Part shown: positions 51,328-59,798 of the stretch, in pieces
Numbering within the stretch: position 1 is the stretch's first letter
Layout of the letters: every line of letters starts with the position of its first letter
NCBI GenBank assembly: GCA_964612975.1
Contig: CAZTGC010000001.1
Coordinates: forward strand, 1 to 64,000
Reading direction: 5' to 3'
Length of the DNA: 64,000 nucleotides
DNA from: NZ13-RE01 sp964612975
GTDB taxonomy: Bacteria > Dictyoglomota > Dictyoglomia > Dictyoglomales > Dictyoglomaceae
Notes under the pieces: generated by a model
The model's database searches: none
Seen by the model: only the letters and a program-made list of their open reading frames with translations
What the model was told of the DNA's origin: nothing
Program-made: the position numbers and the translations under genes

Positions 51328-53997
51328 ATGGAAAAAAAGAGAGTATATTTATTTGAAGAAGCAGATGGAAAAAACAGAACCCTATTTGGTGGAAAAGGTG
51401 CAGGTCTCGCAGATATGACAAAAGCTGGACTTCCTGTTCCACCGGGATTTATTATCACCACAGAGGTATGTAAAGAATATCAGGAACTTGGGAAAAATCT
51501 ACCTGAAGGACTTATGGATGAAGTTCTTCGAGCAATGAAGAAAGTAGAAGAAAAAGTTGGAAAGAAATTTGCTGATCCTTCAAATTCTCTTTTGGTTTCG
51601 GTTCGTTCTGGAGCTCCTATTTCCATGCCGGGAATGATGGACACCATTCTTAATCTGGGACTTAATGATGAGACCGTTGAAGCATTAGCAAAGGCAAGTA
51701 AAAATGAAAGATTTGCTTATGATTCATACCGTAGATTTATTCAGATGTTCGGGAATGTGGTCTTAGGGATATCTCATGAAAAATTCGAGGAGATTTTAGA
51801 GCATTACAAAAAGGAACAAGGGGCCAAGTTAGATAGTGAACTTACTGCTGAATCCTTGAAGAAAGTTGTAAAAGATTATAAAGAGTTGGTAAATAAAGAG
51901 ACAGGAAAAGATTTTCCTCAAAATCCATATACTCAATTGGAACTTGCTATAAGAGCAGTATTTGATTCTTGGAATAATGAAAGAGCTATAAAATATAGAG
52001 AAATTCATAATATTCCAGATACCCTTGGGACTGCAGTGAACATAGTAACCATGGTTTTTGGAAACATGGGGGATGATAGTGGAACAGGTGTTGCCTTTAC
52101 AAGAAACCCATCTACTGGAGAAAGGGAGTTTTATGGAGAATATTTAACTAATGCTCAAGGTGAAGATGTAGTAGCAGGTATTAGAACTCCTCAGCCTATC
52201 TCAAAATTAGCGGAAGAAATGCCTGAGGTATATAAACAACTATTAGAAGTCAGAGATCTATTGGAAAAATATTATAGAGATATGCAGGATATAGAATTTA
52301 CTATTGAAAGAGGAAAACTCTATATGCTGCAAACAAGAAATGGGAAAAGAACTGCAAGGGCTGCGGTAAAGATAGCAGTAGATATGGCAAAGGAAGGATT
52401 AATAACAAAGGAAGAAGCTATATTGCGAGTTTCTCCAGAACAGATAAATCAATTGTTGCATGCACAAATTGATCCCGATGCTCCAAAGAAAGTTATAGCA
52501 AAAGGGCTTCCTGCATCTCCTGGAGCTGCATGTGGGAAAGTAGTATTTTCATCGAGAGAAGCAGAAAAGAGGGGAAAGGAGGGAGAAAAAATTATTCTTG
52601 TGAGACCAGAAACGACTCCTGATGATATTGGAGGATTAGCTGCCGCACAGGGTGTTTTAACAAGCAGAGGTGGAATGACAAGCCATGCTGCTGTGGTAGC
52701 AAGGGGTATGGGTAAGCCTGCAGTGGTAGGATGTGAGGCTATTCGTATAGATCTTAGTAATGAAGAATTTAAAGTAGGAGATGCAGTTGTAAAGAAAGAA
52801 GAGATAATTACTATTGATGGCTCCACTGGTGAGGTAATTTTAGGAGAAGTTCCGATGATTCCACCAGAATTGAGTGATGAATTAAAGGAACTCCTTTCTT
52901 GGGCAGATGAGATAAGAAAAATTGGGGTAAGAGCTAATGCGGATACCCCTGTGGATGCTCAAAAAGCTTTTGAATATGGAGCAGAAGGTATTGGACTTGC
53001 AAGGACAGAACATATGTTCTTAGGAGAGAGACTTTCATTAGTTCAAGAAATGATTCTTGCAGAAATAGAAGAGGATAGAAGAAAAGCTTTAGATAAACTT
53101 CTTCCGGTACAGAGAGAAGATTTTGTAGGGTTATTTAAAGCAATGCAAGGAAAACCAGTGACTATTCGGCTTATTGATCCACCCCTCCATGAGTTCTTAC
53201 CTTCATTAATTGATCTCACAGTAGAAGTGGAATTAATAAAATCGAAGGGAATTACTGGAAAAGAATTAGAAGAAAAGGAAAAGTTACTTTATGTAGTAAG
53301 AAGACTTCATGAATTTAACCCTATGATGGGATTTAGAGGTTGTAGATTGGGAGTAGTTTATCCTGAAATATTTGAAATGCAGACAAGAGCAATTATGGAA
53401 GCTGCGGTAATTGTGGCAAAGGAAGGTCTTCCAGTAAAACCTGAAATAATGATTCCTGTTGTTGGTTTAGAATCTGAGATGGAAAAATTGGCAGATCTTA
53501 TTCATAGAGTAGCAAAAGAAGTTTTAGAAAAAAATAAGATAAACATAGAATATAAAGTTGGAACAATGATTGAAGTTCCCAGAGCAGCCATTATAGCTGA
53601 TAAACTAGCAAAGAATGCAGAATTCTTCTCCTTTGGAACCAACGATTTGACCCAGATGACCTTTGCATATAGTAGAGATGATGCGGAAGGAAAGTTTTTA
53701 GGTTTCTATAGAGAAAAAGGTTATTTAGAATATGACCCCTTTGAACATTTAGATAGGGAAGGTGTTGGAGAATTAATGAAGATAACCGTAGAAAGGGGAA
53801 GAAAGGTAAGACCTGATTTGAAAATTGGTATTTGTGGAGAACATGGAGGAGATCCAGATTCTATAGAATTCTGTTATCTTATTGGTTTAGATTATGTTAG
53901 TTGTTCACCATTTAGAGTTCCTATTGCAAGACTTGCGGCTGCTCATGCTACATTAAAGCATCAAAAGCAAATGACTTTTGTAGATAGAACTGTATAA
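51328..53997 (+). CDS. ppdK: Pyruvate, phosphate dikinase
   Basis: Interconverts pyruvate, ATP and phosphate with PEP, AMP and pyrophosphate; in anaerobic thermophiles it often works glycolytically. The 889-residue enzyme has the ATP-grasp domain (FGGKGAGLADMTKAGLPVPPGF, SVRSGAPISMPGMMDT). The phosphohistidine domain is RGGMTSHAAVVARGMGKPAVVG, near 455. The PEP/pyruvate barrel has TEHMFLGERL and FGTNDLTQMTF, and ICGEHGGDP ends it. The ATG at 51328 follows GGGAGGAG. No PPDK regulatory kinase gene is adjacent. Confidence 0.97.
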   Translation: MEKKRVYLFEEADGKNRTLFGGKGAGLADMTKAGLPVPPGFIITTEVCKEYQELGKNLPEGLMDEVLRAMKKVEEKVGKKFADPSNSLLVSVRSGAPISMPGMMDTILNLGLNDETVEALAKASKNERFAYDSYRRFIQMFGNVVLGISHEKFEEILEHYKKEQGAKLDSELTAESLKKVVKDYKELVNKETGKDFPQNPYTQLELAIRAVFDSWNNERAIKYREIHNIPDTLGTAVNIVTMVFGNMGDDSGTGVAFTRNPSTGEREFYGEYLTNAQGEDVVAGIRTPQPISKLAEEMPEVYKQLLEVRDLLEKYYRDMQDIEFTIERGKLYMLQTRNGKRTARAAVKIAVDMAKEGLITKEEAILRVSPEQINQLLHAQIDPDAPKKVIAKGLPASPGAACGKVVFSSREAEKRGKEGEKIILVRPETTPDDIGGLAAAQGVLTSRGGMTSHAAVVARGMGKPAVVGCEAIRIDLSNEEFKVGDAVVKKEEIITIDGSTGEVILGEVPMIPPELSDELKELLSWADEIRKIGVRANADTPVDAQKAFEYGAEGIGLARTEHMFLGERLSLVQEMILAEIEEDRRKALDKLLPVQREDFVGLFKAMQGKPVTIRLIDPPLHEFLPSLIDLTVEVELIKSKGITGKELEEKEKLLYVVRRLHEFNPMMGFRGCRLGVVYPEIFEMQTRAIMEAAVIVAKEGLPVKPEIMIPVVGLESEMEKLADLIHRVAKEVLEKNKINIEYKVGTMIEVPRAAIIADKLAKNAEFFSFGTNDLTQMTFAYSRDDAEGKFLGFYREKGYLEYDPFEHLDREGVGELMKITVERGRKVRPDLKIGICGEHGGDPDSIEFCYLIGLDYVSCSPFRVPIARLAAAHATLKHQKQMTFVDRTV

Positions 53998-54011
53998 AGA
54001 GGTGAGAGGAA

Positions 54012-54037
54012 AGGGGAGAAGGGAAATCTTCTCCCCT
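54012..54037 (+). terminator. Hairpin between ppdK and dgt
   Basis: AGGGGAGAAG (54012-54021) pairs with CTTCTCCCCT (54028-54037), a 10-bp stem with a 6-nt loop and no T-run. It may stop ppdK transcripts partly. It also separates the only Shine-Dalgarno-like sequence (GAGG at 54006-54009) from the dgt ATG, so folding would bring them to a normal distance. Confidence 0.5.
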
Positions 54038-54042
54038 TGAAA

Positions 54043-55077
54043 ATGTTAATTCGAGAACAGATAGAAGAAAGAGAAAAAATTTTCCTTTCCCCCTTTGCTA
54101 TTCTAAGTATTAATTCAAAAGGAAGAATATTTCCTGAAGAAGAATGTCCTATAAGATCCTGCTTTCAAAGAGACAGAGATAGGATAATCCATTCTAAAGC
54201 CTTTAGAAGATTAAAACATAAAACTCAAGTTTTTGTTGCTCCGGAAGGAGATCATTATAGAACAAGACTTACACATACCTTAGAGGTATCACAAATAGCA
54301 AGGACTATATCTCGGGCTCTGTCTTTAAATGAAGATTTGACCGAGGCTATAGCTTTAGGGCATGATTTAGGACATACACCCTTTGGACATATGGGAGAGA
54401 AGGTATTAGACAATTTAGCAAAAGCTTACGGATTAAAGGGGTTTTCTCATGCAGAACAAAGTTTAAGAGTTATTGATAAAATTGAGAGGGATGGGAAGGG
54501 ATTAAATCTAACCTATGAAGTTAGAGAAGGAATTCTTCAACATACAAAGGGGCAAGTAGATTTGAGATTTTGTTATTCTAAAAAAATTTCAGAAACCTTA
54601 GAAGGGGAAGTAGTTAGAATTTCTGATGTAATTGCCTACCTTAATCATGATTTGGATGATGCTTTGAGAGCAAAAATAATAAAAGAAGATGAGATTCCCT
54701 ATAAAGTTATATCAATTTTGGGAAAAAGCCATAGAGAAAGAATTAATACTATGGTACAAAATTTAGTATATAATAGTATAAACTCTCCTGTTTTAAAATT
54801 TGACCCTGCAATTTTAGATGCTATGGAAGAACTAAGAAGATTTCTTTATGAAGTATTATATGTTAATCAACAAGTTAAATCTGAAAATCAAAGGGTCGAA
54901 CTTTTATTAACAGGATTATTTGAGCATTTTTATAAAAATCCCTTAAAAATATCATCTCTTTTCTCAAAGGAAGATAAAGTTGTTGGTATAATTGATTATA
55001 TAGCAGGTATGACAGATAGATATGCTATAGAACTCTTTGAAGAAATATATATTCCAAAACCTTGGAGGTTTTTCTAA
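54043..55077 (+). CDS. dgt: dNTP triphosphohydrolase (Dgt-like HD domain)
   Basis: Hydrolyses deoxynucleoside triphosphates such as dGTP. The 344-residue HD-domain protein starts LIREQIEEREKIFLSPFA and has CPIRSCFQRDRDRIIHSKAFRRLKHKTQVF. The metal motifs are THTLEVSQIARTIS, ALGHDLGHTPFGHMGE and AYLNHDLDDA. The ATG at 54043 fits the family start; a TTG at 54037 is possible. It overlaps dnaG by one to three bases; dgt before dnaG is a frequent Firmicutes arrangement. Confidence 0.92.
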   Translation: MLIREQIEEREKIFLSPFAILSINSKGRIFPEEECPIRSCFQRDRDRIIHSKAFRRLKHKTQVFVAPEGDHYRTRLTHTLEVSQIARTISRALSLNEDLTEAIALGHDLGHTPFGHMGEKVLDNLAKAYGLKGFSHAEQSLRVIDKIERDGKGLNLTYEVREGILQHTKGQVDLRFCYSKKISETLEGEVVRISDVIAYLNHDLDDALRAKIIKEDEIPYKVISILGKSHRERINTMVQNLVYNSINSPVLKFDPAILDAMEELRRFLYEVLYVNQQVKSENQRVELLLTGLFEHFYKNPLKISSLFSKEDKVVGIIDYIAGMTDRYAIELFEEIYIPKPWRFF

Positions 55078-56825
55078 TGTCCTTCTCCTTAGAAGATTTT
55101 GTGGATGATGTTAAACAAAAAATAAATATTGTTGATGTTATTGGTCGATATGTGAAACTTAAAAAATCTGGTAAAAATTTTGTGGGACTTTGTCCCTTTC
55201 ACTCCGAAAGGACGCCATCCTTTTATGTAAGTCCTGAAAAGGAATTATATCACTGTTTTGGATGTGGGGCAAGTGGAGATGTTTTCTCATTTATAATGAA
55301 TTATAGAAATATATCTTTTATGAATGCTTTAGAAGAATTAGCTCAAGAAGCAGGATTAGAGCTACCAAGAATTAGCAAAAAAGAAACTAAAGAAGTAAAT
55401 ATCATCTTAGAGATAATTAAAGAAACAGCAAATTTCTATTCAATTTATCTAAAAAGTAAATATGGAAGTGAAGGAAGAGATTATTTGAAGAAGAGAAATA
55501 TAAAGCCTCAAACTCAAGATAAATTCCTTTTGGGGCTTTCTCCTAGAAATCACAATCTTTTATACAAATATCTTGCTAAAAAGGGATTTTTAGAGGAAGA
55601 TATTCTAAAAAGTAAAGCTTTATATAAAGTTAGGGAAGAATGGAAAGACCCCTTTGCAGGAAGATTAATTTTCCCTATTATGAATCATAAAGGGAAAATA
55701 GTAGGATTTGGGGCAAGGACTTTAACTGATGAAGAACCTAAATATATAAATTCCTCTGAAAGTGAATTTTTTAATAAAAGAGAAATTCTTTATGCTCTCT
55801 ATCAAGCAAAAGAAAGAATTAAAAAGGAAAATAAAGCTTTATTAGTTGAGGGATACATTGATGTAATTTCTCTTCATCAAGAAGGAATAGATTTTGCTGT
55901 AGCATCCCTTGGTACATCTCTTACTTCTTCCCAGGCAAAACTATTAAGAAGTTTTACTTCTTATATTATAATTGGTTATGATCAAGATTCTGCTGGAATT
56001 CAAGCAGGGAAAAGGGCATTCTCAATCTTGGAACTGGAAGATTTTAAAATTTCTTGGCTTTCGCTTCCTTCCCCTTTTAAAGATCCTGATGAGTTTATAC
56101 AAAAAATGGGAAGAGAAGAGATTTTTAAATTGATAGATGAAAGTAAAGATCCTTTAGAATATCTGATTAATCATTCATTATCTCAAGAGAATACTTTTCA
56201 GGAAAAGTTAGAAAATATTTTAGAAATATTGACATCTTCAATTCTTCATAGTAAAAATATACTTATTCAACAAGAAAAGGTTAAAAGTTTTATCCCATAT
56301 ATAAGTAAAAAATTAGGAGTTTCAGAGGAGGGATTACAGAGAGAGTTAAAGATTCGTATCTCTCAATGGAGAGAGGGACAAGATAGTAAAAAAATTGGAA
56401 TTAGTAAAATTTTTATCTCTTCTCAATTAGAAGAAATATTATTAGGTTTAATACTTTTAAGAATTAGTAATATGTACATTCAAAGTTTAAGTCCTGAAGA
56501 CTTTAGTTTTCCCTTCTATCAAGAAGTTGTGAGAAAATGGAGAGTGTGGGATAAAGACAAGGGGTTAGATGAATTTATTAATTTGTGGGAAGAGGACAAA
56601 AGAATATTTATAGAAAGAGCTATAAAAATAGGAGAGAGACATAAAGATGAAAAAGACATTTCCTTTTTATGGGAAGAGTTTAAAAAAGAAAAAATAAGAA
56701 GACAAATAAAACAGAAAAAGGAAGAATTATCTTTGAGAGAAAGAGAAGGATTGGAAAAAGAAAAAATTGAAGAGTTAATGAAAGAAATACAGTGGTTAAA
56801 AAATCAATTAGAAAAGGCGGTATAA
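55077..56825 (+). CDS. dnaG: DNA primase
   Basis: Synthesises RNA primers for replication. The 582-residue protein has the CHC2 zinc finger (CPFHSERTPSFYVSPEKE then YHCFGCGASGDVFSF, about 39-70). The TOPRIM catalytic core has LLVEGYIDVISLHQEG and IIGYDQDSAGIQAGKRA. A C-terminal helicase-binding region is rich in charged helices. I chose the ATG at 55077, 8 bp after GGAGG; it shares a base with the dgt stop. It is followed by rpoD. Confidence 0.96.
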   Translation: MSFSLEDFVDDVKQKINIVDVIGRYVKLKKSGKNFVGLCPFHSERTPSFYVSPEKELYHCFGCGASGDVFSFIMNYRNISFMNALEELAQEAGLELPRISKKETKEVNIILEIIKETANFYSIYLKSKYGSEGRDYLKKRNIKPQTQDKFLLGLSPRNHNLLYKYLAKKGFLEEDILKSKALYKVREEWKDPFAGRLIFPIMNHKGKIVGFGARTLTDEEPKYINSSESEFFNKREILYALYQAKERIKKENKALLVEGYIDVISLHQEGIDFAVASLGTSLTSSQAKLLRSFTSYIIIGYDQDSAGIQAGKRAFSILELEDFKISWLSLPSPFKDPDEFIQKMGREEIFKLIDESKDPLEYLINHSLSQENTFQEKLENILEILTSSILHSKNILIQQEKVKSFIPYISKKLGVSEEGLQRELKIRISQWREGQDSKKIGISKIFISSQLEEILLGLILLRISNMYIQSLSPEDFSFPFYQEVVRKWRVWDKDKGLDEFINLWEEDKRIFIERAIKIGERHKDEKDISFLWEEFKKEKIRRQIKQKKEELSLREREGLEKEKIEELMKEIQWLKNQLEKAV

Positions 56826-56850
56826 TTTATACATGAAAGGAGATGAATTC

Positions 56851-57876
56851 ATGAAAAATAAAAAATATTCTGAGAAAGTAACTCCTGAGGAGATTTTAAT
56901 GGATTTTCCTTATCCAGAGGAGAATCTCGAGGAGATAGAAGAGCTTCTTTCAGAGCACGAACTGGTAGATGAAAATGAATTTAGAGATTATAGACAGGAA
57001 GAAGTGCCAAAAGATATTGAGGAAGAGCTGGAAATTCCTGAAGAAATTGAGTTAGATGATCCAGTAAAAATGTATCTTAAAGAGATAGGTAAAATACCCT
57101 TACTTACTCCTGAAGAAGAGGTGGAGCTTGCTAAAAGGGCATCGGAAGGAGATGAAGAGGCAAAAAAGAGATTAATAGAGGCAAATTTAAGACTTGTAGT
57201 TAGTGTAGCCAAAAGATATATTGGAAGAGGCCTTTTATTCTTAGACCTTATTCAAGAGGGCAATTTGGGTTTAATAAAGGCAGTTGAAAAATTTGACTAT
57301 CGAAAGGGATTCAAATTTAGTACTTATGCAACTTGGTGGATAAGACAAGCTATTACAAGGGCAATTGCAGATCAAGCAAGAACTATTCGCATTCCTGTTC
57401 ATATGGTAGAAACCATGAATAAAATCCATAAAATAACAAGACAATTAACGCAAGAAATCGGAAGAAAGCCTACCGACGAGGAGATAGCTGAAAAAGTTGG
57501 ATTACCTGTGGATAGGGTAAGAGAAATAAGTCTTATGGGACAAGAACCCCTTTCATTGGAAATGCCTGTTGGGGAAGATGAAGATAATAGATTGGCGGAT
57601 TTTGTTGAACATAAGGGCTTTAGCCCTGCAGATATTGCTGTTCAAAATTCTTTAAAGAAAGATATAAATGAGATTCTCAATGATCTTTCTGAAAGGGAGA
57701 GAGAAATTTTAAAATTAAGATTTGGACTTGTTGATAATCAACCAAGAACCTTGGAAGAGGTGGGAAAATTGTTTAATGTTACTCGGGAAAGAATAAGACA
57801 AATCGAGGCAAAAGCTCTAAGGAGACTGCGACATCCCAGTAGAAGTAAGAGAATTAAAGATTATTTAGAAGATTAA
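56851..57876 (+). CDS. rpoD: RNA polymerase primary sigma factor
   Basis: Housekeeping sigma-70 factor, 341 residues, short because region 1.1 is reduced to an acidic 60-residue stretch. Region 1.2 is DPVKMYLKEIGKIPLLTPEEE. Region 2 is EANLRLVVSVAKRY, DLIQEGNLGLIKAVEKFDY and FSTYATWWIRQAITRA. Regions 3 and 4 end with LEEVGKLFNVTRERIRQIEAKALRRLR. The ATG at 56851 follows GGAG at 9 bp; an ATG at 56833 lies upstream of that site. It is between dnaG and infC. Confidence 0.96.
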   Translation: MKNKKYSEKVTPEEILMDFPYPEENLEEIEELLSEHELVDENEFRDYRQEEVPKDIEEELEIPEEIELDDPVKMYLKEIGKIPLLTPEEEVELAKRASEGDEEAKKRLIEANLRLVVSVAKRYIGRGLLFLDLIQEGNLGLIKAVEKFDYRKGFKFSTYATWWIRQAITRAIADQARTIRIPVHMVETMNKIHKITRQLTQEIGRKPTDEEIAEKVGLPVDRVREISLMGQEPLSLEMPVGEDEDNRLADFVEHKGFSPADIAVQNSLKKDINEILNDLSEREREILKLRFGLVDNQPRTLEEVGKLFNVTRERIRQIEAKALRRLRHPSRSKRIKDYLED

Positions 57877-57900
57877 TTTAATCTTAGGGAGGTGTTTTAA

Positions 57901-58452
57901 ATAGAGAGAGAATATCGTATTAATGAGAAAATAAGAGTAAAGGAAGTGAGAGTTGTAGGAGAAGATGGAAAACAATTGGGAATTATGCCGACAGTACAGG
58001 CATTGAGAATTGCAAGGGAAAGGAATTTAGATTTAGTTGAAGTAGCTCCAAATGCTAATCCACCAGTTTGTAGAATTATGGACTATGGAAAGTTTAAATA
58101 TGAACAGACAAGGAAGGAAAAGGAAAATAAGAAGAATCAAAAGGTGATTGAAATCAAAGAAATAAAGATAAGACCAAATATTGAAGAACATGATTATCAA
58201 GTGAAATTAAGAAAAATAAGAGAATTTCTTGAAAAAGGTTATAAAGTAAGATTAATAATTCTTTTTAAGGGAAGACAGTTGATATATAAAGAATGGGGTG
58301 ATAAACTTTTAGAAAGAATTCTAAGGGATATAGAGGATTTAGGAGGAGTAGAAAAACAAAGTCCATTAATAGGGACGTCAATGATTACAATGCTTGTTCC
58401 TAAAAAATTTGTTAAAAAAGTAGTATTGGAGGAGGTTAAAAATGAGCAATAA
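57901..58452 (+). CDS. infC: Translation initiation factor IF-3
   Basis: IF-3 checks start codons and keeps subunits apart. The N-terminal family pattern REYRINEKIRVKEVRVVGEDGKQLG is in frame from an ATA codon at 57901, 6 bp after GGGAGGTG. A start at the downstream GTG (57946) would cut off this conserved part. AUU/AUA/AUC starts are well known in infC, where IF-3 represses its own synthesis. The C-terminal domain (KEIKIRPNIEEHDYQVKLRKI) is normal. Total 183 residues. It overlaps rpmI by 11 bp. Confidence 0.93.
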   Translation: MEREYRINEKIRVKEVRVVGEDGKQLGIMPTVQALRIARERNLDLVEVAPNANPPVCRIMDYGKFKYEQTRKEKENKKNQKVIEIKEIKIRPNIEEHDYQVKLRKIREFLEKGYKVRLIILFKGRQLIYKEWGDKLLERILRDIEDLGGVEKQSPLIGTSMITMLVPKKFVKKVVLEEVKNEQ

Positions 58453-58639
58453 ATTAAAGACAAGATCTTCAGCTGCGAAGAGATTCAAAGTGACTGCAAC
58501 GGGAAAGATTCTTCATAAAAAAGCAGGAATGAGGCATAATTTAGGGAAAAAGAGTGGTTCCAGAAAAAGAAGGCTTAATATTCCAGGAACTATTCAGAAA
58601 AAGGGGCACGTAAAAAAAATGATTCCTTATAACTTATAA
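58442..58639 (+). CDS. rpmI: 50S ribosomal protein L35
   Basis: A 65-residue basic protein with KLKTRSSAAKRFKVTATGKI and an Arg/Lys-rich centre (NLGKKSGSRKRRLN), full length. GGAGG precedes the ATG, inside the end of infC. It is part of the classical infC-rpmI-rplT group. Confidence 0.96.
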   Translation: MSNKLKTRSSAAKRFKVTATGKILHKKAGMRHNLGKKSGSRKRRLNIPGTIQKKGHVKKMIPYNL

Positions 58640-58656
58640 AATAGGAGAGATAAGAA

Positions 58657-58998
58657 ATGAGAGTTAAAGGTGGAGTTATTACAAGAAGAAGACATAAGAA
58701 AATCTTAAAATTAGCTAAAGGATATAGAGGAAGAAGAAGTAAGATCTTTAAGATTGCCAACCAATCTGTAATAAAAGCCTTATATGATGCTTACGTAGAT
58801 AGGAGAAGGAAGAAAAGAGAGTTTCGTCGCCTCTGGATTATAAGAATAAATGCTGCTGTAAGAGAGTTTGGTCTTTCGTATAGCAGTTTTATCTCTCAGT
58901 TAAAAAAGCAGAATATAAAATTAGATAGAAAAATTCTTGCAGAGATTGCAGTATCTGATCCTGAGACCTTTAGGCAAATAGTGAATCAAGTAATGTAA
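58657..58998 (+). CDS. rplT: 50S ribosomal protein L20
   Basis: Early assembly protein of the large subunit and, in several bacteria, the repressor of its own operon. The 113-residue protein has TRRRHKKILKLAKGYRGRRSKIFKIAN and LWIIRINAAVREFGLSYS. Typical length. It is followed with a one-base overlap by a TrmH-family methyltransferase. Confidence 0.96.
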   Translation: MRVKGGVITRRRHKKILKLAKGYRGRRSKIFKIANQSVIKALYDAYVDRRRKKREFRRLWIIRINAAVREFGLSYSSFISQLKKQNIKLDRKILAEIAVSDPETFRQIVNQVM

Positions 58999-59798
58999 TG
59001 GAGATCATCTACAGTCGTAGAAATGCAGAGATACAAGAGTTATTGGAGCTTAAAGATAAAAGAAAGAGAAAGGAAAAGGGAAAGTGTATCGTTGAAGGAT
59101 GGCGATTTTTAAAGGATGCGTGGAGAAGTGGGGTTTATATACAAAAAGTATATTTATCTAAATCCTTTTGGGAAAAAAGAGAGAAAGAAGTAGAAAATTT
59201 TCTTTCTAATGTTTCCTATGTTATTATTGAAGATTCTTTAATGAAAAAAATCTCCTTATTAGAGACGCCCCCGGGAATTTTGGGGGTGTTACCTCTATTT
59301 TTAGAACCTCGTTGGGAATTAATATCAAAGGAAAAAAATTCAATTGTAGTTTATTCCGATGGAATTCAAGATCCAGGAAACTTAGGGACTCTTATGAGAT
59401 TGTCAGAAGGATTAAATGTCTCTGCACTAATTTTATCTGATGATACTGTAGATCCGTATAATTATAAAGTTATTAGAGCATCTTCAGGTTCCATTTTTAG
59501 ACTTCCCATATGGATAGCCTCTACAAAAGAAATAATAGAGTTTTTTAAAGAATTTCCTGTTATTATTGCAGATCCATATGGGGAAGAGGTTTATTTTAAA
59601 TATAATTATAGAAAAGCTTTTCTATTGATTTTGGGAAACGAAGCTTGGGGAATAAGAGTAGAGAAGTATAAAGATTTAAAACCTATAAGACTTCGAATTC
59701 CACTAAATGAGAATGTAGATTCCTTGAATGTTGCTATTGCAGGATCAGCTTTTCTTTTTGAAGTCCAAAAACAAAGGTATATGGAGGAGAGATTATGA
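58998..59798 (+). CDS. TrmH/SpoU family RNA methyltransferase
   Basis: A 266-residue 2'-O-ribose methyltransferase. A substrate-binding domain (about 1-100, RRNAEIQELLELKDKRKRKEKGKCIVEGW) is followed by the SPOUT knot with motifs VYSDGIQDPGNLGTLMRL, LILGNEAWGI and LRIPLNENVDSLNVAIAGS. The same gene lies between rplT and pheS in Firmicutes (ysgA-like). The target RNA, probably 23S rRNA, is not decided. Confidence 0.92.
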   Translation: MEIIYSRRNAEIQELLELKDKRKRKEKGKCIVEGWRFLKDAWRSGVYIQKVYLSKSFWEKREKEVENFLSNVSYVIIEDSLMKKISLLETPPGILGVLPLFLEPRWELISKEKNSIVVYSDGIQDPGNLGTLMRLSEGLNVSALILSDDTVDPYNYKVIRASSGSIFRLPIWIASTKEIIEFFKEFPVIIADPYGEEVYFKYNYRKAFLLILGNEAWGIRVEKYKDLKPIRLRIPLNENVDSLNVAIAGSAFLFEVQKQRYMEERL

